DNA of 64,000 bases from Alnus glutinosa (taxonomy: Eukaryota; Streptophyta; Magnoliopsida; Fagales; Betulaceae). The stretch covers positions 9,211,654-9,275,653 of the forward strand of contig NC_084886.1 in assembly GCF_958979055.1 (NCBI RefSeq), read 5' to 3'. The notes under the pieces were generated by a model, which had not been told where the DNA came from, searched no databases, and saw nothing but the letters and a program-made list of their open reading frames with translations. This document shows positions 49,226 through 61,200 of this stretch, piece by piece. The position numbers and the translations under genes were made by a program. How positions within the stretch are numbered: the first letter of the stretch is position 1; every line of letters starts with the position of its first letter.

Positions 49226-52200
49226 TCATGCAGACATTGGCAGAGGGCTCACCTTACAAACCTCTGTATTAAACCCACAATCCATTAGAAAAAGTAGCCA
49301 TGCTCGCTGCTGTTCAGACAGCTGATCCCTGGGGCCTTTCACTTCAACAAGCTTTGCTTCACCCCTGTACTCCCCATGAAAGCGCCATAGCAATAAATCT
49401 GGCATTCCACTGGACCAGCTCCGGTAATCTTGCGCAAGATGTCGGCACAGTGAGGCCAAACAAGGGCCACCAACACATGTAACAGCTGCCCGAAGTTCGG
49501 TTAGGGAATGCCGGGTCCAATTAACTCCCCTACAAGCTGTTCCCACATGGGATTCCCATGACATGATGAGGATCCCCTCTGCCATGCCACTATGAATGTT
49601 TTGTAGGTGAGATTCTATACAACTCTTTCTTGCCGGATAAAAGCTATCATTCTCCAAATCCAAGGGAGCTGTCTGCAAAATGGAAATTCTTTTTTAACCT
49701 ATTGACAGAGGCAAAAGGACAAGAAATTACTGGGAGATTGTAATTTGGAAAACAAAGAGTTACCAAACATGATTTTCACGCTAGTGAAAAAAGCCTCAAT
49801 GACAACTTCATTTCTCTTATACCGAAGAAACCAGGGCCATTGACATTAGACCTATTAGCTTAATTAATGGATGGAGTGTACAAAATTGTTGCCAAAGTTC
49901 TAGCTAACATGTTGAAAATGAAAGTAGAGAAAGAAAAGATCGGAACTTCGAGGACCATGAGAGGACACTGGTGGAATTAAAGACTTTACTTTTTAAGACT
50001 ATCATTGGGCCGCCACCTTTGATTTTAATATTTCAGGCTTTCATGTTTTTTCAGATCTTTTTCTGCTTCTAGTTAAGTGTCTCTCTAGTATATTTCATGT
50101 GTACTTGGGTTGTGCCTTTGCCCTTTTTAATGAATTTGCGATTACTTACAAAAAAAAAGTATGGAGTTCTACGCCAGTACTCCATACCTTTTTTGCTAAG
50201 TAATCGAAACTTCATTAAAAGCGCAAAGGTGCGTCCCAGGTACACGAAGTATTCAAGAGAAACACATAACTAGAAAGATAAAAAACAATGAAAATCAAGC
50301 ACATTAAGAAAGTCTAAAGTAGTTGCCCAGAGGTAAAGAGTACTGAATAAGAAAGACTATAGTTTCACCACCGTTCTCTTGTGATTTTCAAAACTTCTAT
50401 AATTTCTTTTTCTCTAAAGACACCATAAAAGGCAAAACGGCACCATCTTCCACACTACTACTTTGAGGACAGCCATATAACCCTCTCCACCAAGTGAAAG
50501 GTCTACCACTCATCTCGGCACAACCCAAGACAGACCCACTACACCAATAGTGAGTCATCTATAGGCTAGTAGCAAAACTAAAACCAAGATAACATTATGA
50601 AATGAACTTTTTTTTCTTTCTTTTTTTTTTTTTTTCTATAAGTAAGAATTCATTAAAAAGCGCAGAGGGGCGCAATCCTAGTACACAGGAAGTATACAAA
50701 AGTGCCCCTAATCAGAGGAAAGAAACGAACAAGAAAATAAAAAATCAGCGAACAGCTAATCAAACAAAACTCACAAGACATTTTTGCTCTTTTGTTGTAA
50801 CAAGAGGAGCATCTCGAAGGTCTATGTTACTGAGCTTGCTATGCAGGGAAAGTATTTTAGGAGGCAAAAGCTACCATGCCGGCATGATTTTTCATTATAA
50901 TAAGCTCTCCTCTATTTTCAGGTCAATCCAATATGCATATGAGTTCACATACCTTACTAACAAATAAATCTTTTTTTTTTTTTTTGAGGGGGGGGGGGGA
51001 TGGGGGGTGTGGTTATGTCATCAAAGTCTATTAAGAGATTCAATTGTATGGTAAATACGCCAGTCAAACTGGAATTTCTCCCTTTGATGGCATGGGAGAC
51101 ATTATTCTGACAACTTTGACCACAACCGAATTTGGATGAGTTTTTGGCTGAATTTGTCCCAGTTGGGTTATGTTAGAAACTTAGAATGCTTTATATGATG
51201 TAGTGAGGTGAAAGTTTACATGCAAAATTCTCCATTAAAGAGACAGCTCACAACAAGGCTCATAAGGTTGCCTCATAATACACTTATCCTGCAAGATTAG
51301 GCACTTTATGTATTTTATAATATGTTTCACATGAGGTGTGAGCTGAAAAACATGATCACTCTCTCCTTGTTGCCAGTCTCCTATCTTCTTCATTGCCATA
51401 TTCTAGAAGATCTGTTCCTTTATTTAAACTCTGATAGTCTGATACTTTCCACTATTTGGAATGAGGTGCTGAAGTGCACATAATATAGAACACCACACAT
51501 TATTGGCACTTAGTCCCCCCAAGTTACATTTATCACTTATCAAAGGTAACAACCTTGATGGAAGTCACAAATGAAAGTTAAATTACAACATACTGGAAAC
51601 AAAAAACGCTTGTGACATAAAATTAAGAAAATATGACAAATTAATAAACATACCTGAAATTTGGTGCGGAAGACATTTGGTACATCAGAAAATATGATGT
51701 CCCACATAAGCAGCCCAAATATAGTCAACCAAATGCCACTCTCTGTATGAACACCCTGCCATCCACCTCCTTCCCCAGCATAGTACTGTAGGGCAAGCTG
51801 CTCAACTCCACATTGCTCCCCATCTTCTCCATAAAACCTGTTTTTCATGCCCATTTCACAGTTCAGAGGTCTCCCTTGAACATGAACCTAATATGTTCTC
51901 CAGCAACATCAGTCACAATTGGAAGAGCAGCAACTTTTAGGAGTACTACTTTCAAGTTTAGACGTACTTAATGACATCGACTTGAAAGTTTAACAACCAT
52001 ATCAGAACATTAAAATTCTTAAAAGAACCAAGCAATTACCTCTGTGATTTTCCTCTTGATGGATGCTGAAAAACTAGGTGTTTTCCAGCGCCTCGGTGGT
52101 TTTCCTAAGCGAAGGATTCGCCTCTGCAGTGCCATTCTCGAACCGGCACGCACCCATGGATCCTGTAATCCATCTTCAGCAACTGCAAGGCTCTCATTGG

Positions 52201-55200
52201 GACACCCAATATGTTCCAAATTAATTGACAATCTTAGTGTCCAATATCCTCTTCTTCCATCACAAGTAAAACAAGTCAGCAACCACTTGAGTAAATTTAT
52301 AGCGTCCTTATACCTGAGCAGAAGAAAAATGTTTTTTCAGCTGCTAAATAGAACAACTAAATGCTGAAATGCAGAGACCAACATTTTTGCGTTACTACTA
52401 ATACCTGTAACTGCATTAGCAGGTTTTGTAACCATTAATAACCCCCTCATACAAGCAAGCATATTGAGTCAGCGGAAGCATAATGCCGAAAAATGAGAGT
52501 TTTTTCCTGCCTTCTTTGACATTTAGTGTGGTATTTCCTTTTGATTTCTATATCCACTATCAGCATACTAATTATTTTTTGATAAATAATTCATTTCATT
52601 GATGAGCATGGATGGATGCAATCCTAGTACACAGGATGTATACAAAGAAAGTCCCCTTACATGCTAAAAGAACAAAAATCCACAAATTCAGAAAAGTTAG
52701 AAAATTGAGAGATATTATACGCCCCAGTCCAACTAAAAAAACGATTTGACTAGGATATATGCTTGAGCTCTTTCCTCGTCTTCTCTTGATCTTCAAAACA
52801 ATTTATTTTTTTTTTTGATAAGTAAGAGAATTTTATTAAAAAGCGCAAAGCGCAATCAAGTATACAGGGAGTATACAAGAGAGACAATTAAGAAGAAGGA
52901 GAAAGCAAAACAAGGAAATCGTTATAACTAATCCCTAGAGGTGCGAGATACGCAGCCGTCCAGGAGTACAAAGAATGAATAAAAAAGGAAATGAGCTCCT
53001 CTATTGTTCTTTCTTTGTCCTCAAACTGTCTTTCGTTGCGTTCCGTCCACAAGCACCACATAAGACAACGGGGAACCATTTTCCACACGACCGCGCTTCG
53101 GGAGCGTCCCCCCGGCCACCAACAGGCAAATAAGTCTACCACCCGAAAAGGCATCACCCAAGGCAGACCGAAGCGTCTGAGAATATCATACCAAAGAACG
53201 CGTGCAACCTCGCAATGAAGAAGAAGGTGATCCACAGTCTCCCCGTTCATTTTACACATGCAGCATCTATCAATCACAATGACACGTTTCTTCCTGAGAT
53301 TGTCCAGGGTGAGGATTTTCCCTAGCGCTGCCGTCCAAGCGAAGAAAGCCACTTTCAATGGAGCCTTGGTTCGCCAAATGCTTTTCCAAGGAAATAATAT
53401 AGCTTCATTGCAAGCAAGAGCCTTATAGAATGATCTAACATCAAAAGCCCCTTTGTGAGAAAGGGACCACCAGAGCCGGTCTCCTCCATTTGATAATCTC
53501 AGGGGTTTTTCCGGTAAAAGATCTTCTAAGGATTTTTTGAAGGCGATTCTGGAGTATAGTCTCTCGGTGGGGATCACGTGCGATGGCTATGAAGGTCAGC
53601 TATCAGCCGTGTTCGAGGCTATCCTAGCTGAAAATGACAAGAAGGAGACGGGTTCTTGTTCGAAAGCGGGCAACAAGTTCAGCAGGGAACTAAACAGATT
53701 ATCATGTTCTATTAATTATGATGTGCGAAGCGGAAGCACATCTCTTAGTAGGTGCAAAGGGAGGGCGCTTGGAGGTTCTTTATGAAGCCAAAAATTCTAT
53801 CGTGGAATGTCAGAGGATTAAACGAGGGTGGCAAACGGTTGAAAGTCAGAAACCTTATTAGACAATGGAAGACAGACATTATTTGTTTGCAAGAAACCAA
53901 ATTGGAGTTTATCTCCAACAGCTTAGTGAGGAGCCTTTGGGGATGTCACTTCGTTGATTGGTGCTACTTACCCTCATGCGGGGCCTCTGGCGGTATCCTA
54001 ATCATGTGGGATAGAAGGGTTGTTGAGAAATTAGATGAGTACGTGGGGGAGTTTGTTGTGGCTTGTTCATTTAGGAGCGTTGCCGATGACTTTAATTGGG
54101 CCTTCGCAGGAGTATACGGTCCTAACCTTGATTCTTTGAGAAGCTCGCTCTGGGCTGAGCTGGCTGGCCTTGCTTATTTGTGGGAGATGCCTTGGTGTAT
54201 TGGGGGCGATTTCAATGTCACTCGCTCTCCTACTGAAAGGTCTAGGGAAGTTCGTCTTAACGCTGCTATGATGGAGTTCTCTGACTTTATTTTCGAGCAG
54301 GGCCTCATGGACTTTCCTCTTGCTGGAGGGATTTTCACGTGGTCCAATAATCAGGAGAATCCCTCTTGGTCTCGTCTTGACAGATTTCTTGTTTCTCCAA
54401 ATTGGGAGGTCAAGTTTCCAGGGTCTATTCAGAAAAGGCTTCCTAGATTATGTTCTGATCATTTTCCTATCCTATTGGATTGTGGTGGCATTCAACGGGG
54501 TTCCAGACCGTTCAAGTTTGAGAATATGTGGTTGAAGGCCGAAGGGTTTGTGGATAAGGTTCGGCTTTGGTGGGCGTCTTATCGCTTTCAGGGGTCTCCT
54601 AGCTTCATCTTCACTCAAAAGCTAAAGGCCTTAAAGGCTGACCTCAAGAGATGGAACGATCAGGAGTTTGGTAATGTGGAGTTCCGCAAAAAAAAGCTTA
54701 TGGAAGAGTTATGTACTTTGGAAAGGTTGGAGGAACAACAAGGTTTATCTTTCGAAGAAAAGGAGAGGAAATGTGCGGTCATCAGAGACTTGGAGAACTC
54801 TATAGTACAGGAAGAGATTAGTTGGAGACAGAAGTCTAGGGTTCTTTGGCTGAAAGAGGGTGATAAATGCACTAAATTTTTTCATCAAATAGCTAACTCG
54901 AACAGGAGGTCTAATTCCATAGAATCGCTCTCTATCAATGGTTCTATTTCTTCCGACCAGCAGGTGATCAGGGAACATGTTGCTCAATTCTATGAGTCTC
55001 TCTTTACAGAACCTCTCCCATGGAGGCCTAGAATGGATAATATTGCTTTTGATACCTTGGATGTAGCCGAGGCCTCTTCCTTAGAACTTCCTTTCGAGGA
55101 AATGGAGGTCTTAGAAGTGGTGAGATGCATGAATCGAGATAAGGCTCCTGGTCCTGATGGGTTTTCTCTTGCGTTTTTCCAAGACTGCTGGGATGTGATC

Positions 55201-58200
55201 AAGACTGATCTCATGAAGGTCTTTTGGGACTTTCATTCACAAAGCAAGTTTGTCAAAAGTGTTAATGCCACTTTTATTGCCTTAATTCCGAAGAAGTCTG
55301 GGGCTGTGGATCTAAAGGACTTTCGTCCTATTAGTCTTGTAAGTGGTGTGTACAAGATCATTGCAAAAGTCCTTGCTAATAGACTTAAAAAGGTTGTGGA
55401 GAAGATTGTTTCGTCCCCTCAAAATGCTTTTGTGAAAGGTAGGCAAATTCTTGATTCAGTTCTTATAGCCAGTGAGTGCTTGGATAGTCGAATCAAATCC
55501 GGTAATCCAGGGTTACTTTGTAAGTTGGATGTTGAGAAGGCCTACGATCATGTCAACTGGGATTTCTTATTGTATATGTTGAGAAGATGTGGATTTGGAG
55601 AGAGATGGTGTTCTTGGATAGCCCAGTGTATTTCTACGGCGCGGTTCTCAGTGTTGGTGAATGGTTCCCCAACTGGTTTTTTCAGCAGCTCTCGTGGCCT
55701 TAGACAGGGTGATCCTCTGTCACCCCTCTTGTTTGTTATTGTGATGGAGGCTCTTAGTAAGTTATTCTTCGTTACTGCCCAAAAGAACTACCTTTCAGGG
55801 TTTTCTGTGGGTTCTGGTAACAGTGAAGCAATCAACATTTCTCATCTACTGTTCGCAGACGATACTTTAGTCTTTTGCGGGGCTAATGCTGATCATCTCC
55901 ATTATCTCAGTATGCTCCTTTTATCTTTTCAAGCTGTGTCAGGACTGAAGATTAATCTGGCTAAATCTGTTATTGTTCCTGTGGGTGATGTGGATAATAT
56001 GGACAGTCTGGCTAACATATTGGGCTGTGGAGTTTCCTCTCTTCCTATAAAGTATCTTGGTCTTCCGTTGGGAGCTCCCTTCAGGGCAAAGTCTTGTTGG
56101 GATGAAGTTGTAGGGAAGATTGAGAGGAGGTTGGCTAGCTGGAAGCGGTTGTATCTGTCGAAAGGGGGCAGGGTTACCCTTATAAAGAGTACTCTCTCCA
56201 ATATTCCTACGTATTTTCTCTCTCTTTTCCCTATTCCATCCAGTGTTGCTAATCGTATTGAGAAGTTGCATCGAGACTTCTTGTGGGGTGGTATAGGCGA
56301 TGAATTCAAATATCATTTGGTTAGTTGGTCCAAGGTCTGTTATCCTATTTCCGAAGGTGGATTGGGTATCCGGAACTTGAGAATCTTCAATAAGGCGCTT
56401 TTAGGAAAGTGGTTGTGGCGGTATGCTCAAGAGAGAGAGGCTTTATGGAAATCTGTGGTGGATGTAAAGTATGGTTCTACTAGGGCTGGTTGGTGTTCCC
56501 TAGACCCCCCTGGGTCTCACGGGGTGGGGATTTGGAAGAACATTAGAAAGGGGTGGAGCTTGTTTTGTAGCTATACCAAACTTATCTTGGGTAATGGGTC
56601 CAGGATACGTTTTTGGGATGATGTTTGGTGTGGAGAGATGCCTCTCAAGGAAGCTTATCCAGTGTTGTATGATATAGCTTGTGCCAAGAATTCTTTGGTA
56701 GCAGATCACTTGGTAGAGGTTAGTGGATCCTATCAGTGGGATGTTAGGATAGGATCACGGTGGGGTCTCACGGTGGATCCTTCAAAACAATTTATAACTA
56801 ATTTACTAACTATAACTAAACCCTTCTCATAATTTACACAGAAATTATATATCATAAAAACAATCACAAGTGAGACATGATTACTCAAGTGTATACAACT
56901 GGAGAAACATATTAATGGAAAAATGAAATCACGCGCAGAGGTTAATGTTGTAGTTTGCAGTATAAGCAACAAAAAGAAGCAACAATTTGCAAACACATTA
57001 ATACCTGCGCTCCCGCTCGAGAAAGGAAACTCCCAAGGAGACCACTTTTGAGTAGACCCACAATGCTGAAAAGCGTGAAAGAAATGTAGCTACTGATTCA
57101 GAGGTCGAGGATTTAATTGCTTTAGTAGGAGATAAGGATATACGGAAGTCAGCAATCTTTATGCATTTTAACACTAATTCAACATCGTTTCCATCAAGAG
57201 CTTGGTCCATTAGTTGTGCCACTTCGATGGCCTGTAATCCATGACCCTCACATATGGTAAAGGCAATTGAATGTCAATATTTTTTTTACTAAATAGAAAC
57301 AAAGGTAGGACCTCTTCATAAGCCAGCAGGTCATCTCGACCCGAGAAGATTTGTTCTGAAATTATGCAGTTGTAAGTTGGATACTTGACTATTCCCAAGT
57401 CAACTAGTAGAAATGCTGATAGATCTTGCTCACTATTCAGGAAGAAAAGCTTCTGCAGGAGCAGTGAAATTCATAAAGACCATTTCAGACAAAATTACAA
57501 TTAAACCCACATATAAATGACACACTAGAAGACATGAAAGCACCTCAGCACGCCAGATAAGGGATTCAGCTTTTGAAGATATCCTGATACAGGCACCAGT
57601 TTTATCCAAAATCCCACTTGGTAGGGATGGGCTGCACATAAAGAGAGCAAGAAAAAGATAAACTTAATATACACTCATTGACACACCTAAATGAAAATTT
57701 CACCAAGTCTCTTATAGATCATATTCATACCATAATCCATCTTCATATGAAGAGAGAAGAGATTCAATAAGATTCTTCTTTCTTGTACCATGATTACAGT
57801 TCTGAAACCTCAAAAGAAGCACAAAAAATTGAACATAAGACCCATCAGATAACAATAAAAAAATGCACTTGAGCATACTTCAGATCTAAGAGAGATTAGA
57901 GTTAAGAGTGAGTTAAGAGTCCATAGCTAAAAGTTATTTCACTTGTTTAGGAAGAGCATAAGTTTTATCGGATAATGATAACTCCTAAATGTAATTCATT
58001 GTGGGAATCGATTATTTTAACTGGAATGCTCTGTCTTGCTCATTGAGTTTGAAACTGGAAAGACAATAGCTAAAACCTCAATTTGGTAGGACAAGCACAA
58101 TTAAAATGCTGTTCAAGGCAGTAAGCATATGAAGACAATGCCAGCAAAAGAATAACTATATGGATAGTCAGTAGCCTATATCTTGCACTATTAATTAACG

Positions 58201-61200
58201 GGACAGATACCGTTTTCTACTTTTAGGAATTATTAGTACTAACAATGAGAGTTCGTTATGAATTATACGTGTAATGTGTTTATGTAGAACAACATCTACA
58301 TGCATATAGAGACAGACAACAGATGGGATATTTACACACAAACATACATACAAATATACATAGTATGAGTAAAATGTTTGACCCGTATCTGTCCACACAG
58401 TAGCTCTCTTACTGTGTAGTCATCGAAAGCCAATTAATCAATTTTGGAGCGAAAACTATGGATGCAGCCAAATTTAGAAGGACCCACCCATAATGCTCCG
58501 TCTGTTATTATAACATAAGAAATATGCGCAAAAACCAATCATGCCTTTGGTTTCTGCACCACAGAACCACATATGGAATGCATTTAATGGTTACCGGACC
58601 TAATATGTCAAAACTCAAAAATTTAGAAACATAATATGACATAAACTACAAAAGTGACAACTAAGACCGTGACAGGTCTAAAGTGACAACTAATTTTAAG
58701 TTTAGGCTCAAAAATCTGAAAGGATCTGGCTGATGTTTATATGATGGCTACAGCCTTACATTAACATTCTTCATTCGTACTTTAGACTGGCTATGCATCA
58801 ATTACAAGAATGAACTAATAAAAAAATAATTCAGAAGGCTAATTAAACCTTCGGAATCAACTAAACCTTTATTCTTGCATGTTCAGTACCAAGCCTCCAT
58901 ATGAACACTGCAACATTCTGACTTATACTAATTTTGTCCAGAAAGAAATATGAAGAATACAATGTATAATGGAGACAGATTTGCACAATACAATACATTC
59001 TTAGCATAATAATATCGTAGCAATTTTCTACTATAGGACACACTAAAAGAGTGGATGCAGCATCAATTGAGTCAGAATGGGGACTAAAAGTTCTTAGAGT
59101 AATGTCCATAATTGCAAACCTTAAGCTTGCCCAAAATATCACGTAGCTCAGAAACAGTGAGCAAATTCAACATTTCCTTAATGTCATTGTCATGAAGTCC
59201 GTCTGTATCTTCAACTGAACATATATAACCAGTTGCTGCAGTATGATAAGTGATATCAAGAAGGACCTCAATTTAGAAATTTGCCACAAAAAAGATTACA
59301 AGAAATATTACTACTATATTTTTACCAGAGAGACCCTTGACTGCTTCTTGAGGATCCAATACTTCTGAGTAGGAAATATGAGACATCCGGAACCATGGCC
59401 CTAAATTATGCATTTCAATTTAGTATTTCATTTTTGAATGTGTTATTTATTTATTGACAATCTGATAGATGATATATATGGTTTGAGGAGCTACAAGCTT
59501 AGGCATCAACTTTAATTTTTTTTTTTTTTTGATGCACCAATTACTTCATTTTGATGTCAAGTAATTGCTACATGAGTAAAATCATATTAGAGTGAACATA
59601 AGTCAATCCAATTTCAATCCGTTTTAGCTGATTACAAAGAAAAGTGACTAGATGTCAAACTTGCAATCATCTTAAAATGCACAAAAATAATACATGAGAG
59701 AAATAACTTAAAATCTTAAGAAACTTCTTTTTTGTAGTAAAAAAACGAATACACGTAATGCAAATTGTAAGGAGATGACAAGATAACTAGAGATGCACAG
59801 TTAAAACTAATATACTAGAAAAGATCATCTGATAATAAGAAACCTTTTCGTAAATAAAGCCGAACAAAAAGCCTCTGACTATCATTTGAGAGTGAAGTAA
59901 ATGATTCTGCACACATATAGCACATATAAGAAAGTCAGCCTGTCAGGGGAAAAAAAAAACTCAAAAGGGAAAAAGAAACAAAGACATAGTTAGATTTGGT
60001 ACCCATGAAATTTTTTTCATCATCTGTGAATAGGTGAGGATTACTTCTTAAAACCTCGTGTATTAATAGACAAAAGTTCTGCTGATATTTTGTCATGCTG
60101 GGTGGACAATCCTTTGAAGATTCAACTACAGACTTAGCATTTTTCCACAAACATTTGAAAGCCTCTACAACTTCATACTCCTTTTCACCACGTAATATGC
60201 TCTTGTGACACACTATCTGAATGGGAACATAATCAAAAGGATTCTTTGGAACAGAACTCACACATCCCTGAAAGATCCCAAAGTTACCGTGATGAAACAA
60301 AAATCAAGTAGTTTCATTATTCTTTACATATATATATATTTATTAAAAGCGCAAGGGGCGCAACCCAGAATAATACAAGAAAAAAGATACTCAGCAAGTC
60401 AAGAAAGAGAAAAGAGAGTACAAAATCTACAAAGCTAGCGATATTGAGAAGGGCATTAGCAAAGATCCACTCAAAAAGTGATTTAAGAAATAAAGTAATA
60501 GATTCAAACTTGTCTTCTCGCAATTGAAACTTCGAGCATTGCTTTCACTCCAAATGCACCATATTAAAAAAAAGAGGGGATAAAATTCCAACAAGCCAAA
60601 AGATCCACCACTGTCTAGGCATAACCCACTCTACTCCAAACATCCGGAAGACCACATTCCACAAATCTCTCACATCATTACAATGAAGAAGGAGATGATC
60701 CGGAGTTTCCCCACTATTTTTACAAATACAACACCAATCCACCACTATTATGTGATGCTAGTGGAGATTATCCAAGGTGGGGATTTTTCCCAAGGAAGCG
60801 GTCCAAGAGAAGGAAAAAAAAAAGTCATCCTCAAAGGAACCTTAGTCCTCCAAATGCTCTTCCAAGGAGAAGAGTCAATGTTGGGAACAAGAACTTAGGA
60901 GAAAGATTTTACCTTAAAAGATCTATTTTTCGAAGGAATCCAACATAGCTTATTGTCACATTCTCAACTCATCTTGACGTTGATAGAATACAACACGTTG
61001 AATAAGTGGGAAACGGAGTCCACCTCCCAATCATGCACCAATTTGATAAAATTAATATCCCAATGTACCACATCATTGTGAGCAACCATAAGGTCAGTGA
61101 CCAAAGCATCTCTATTCCGTAAGGCCCAGAGGTAACGATAGTGCACCAACCACCCACCAAACTACCATATTTTATATCCACTACTTGACGCCAACAAGCC

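Larger units (their letters stand above)
52791..56795. mobile_element. L1-type LINE with 5' inversion and 16-bp target duplication
   Basis: CTTCAAAACAATTTAT at 52791-52806 recurs exactly at 56780-56795. Between them, 52807 to about 53577 is the 3' quarter on the minus strand (poly-A tail, 3' end, zf-RVT coding). From about 53578 to 56779 is the 5' three quarters on the plus strand (end of ORF1, endonuclease, reverse transcriptase). The inner end of the inverted part meets the duplication and its 5' end meets the 3' part, the arrangement made by twin priming. The insertion lies in the FAN1 intron between exons 57231-57005 and 52313-52040. Confidence 0.93.

Noticed and set aside
55929..56316. 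Two minus-strand ORFs of about 125 codons within the LINE
   Set aside because: Opposite strand of the reverse-transcriptase frame; only one of the strands shows the RT motifs.
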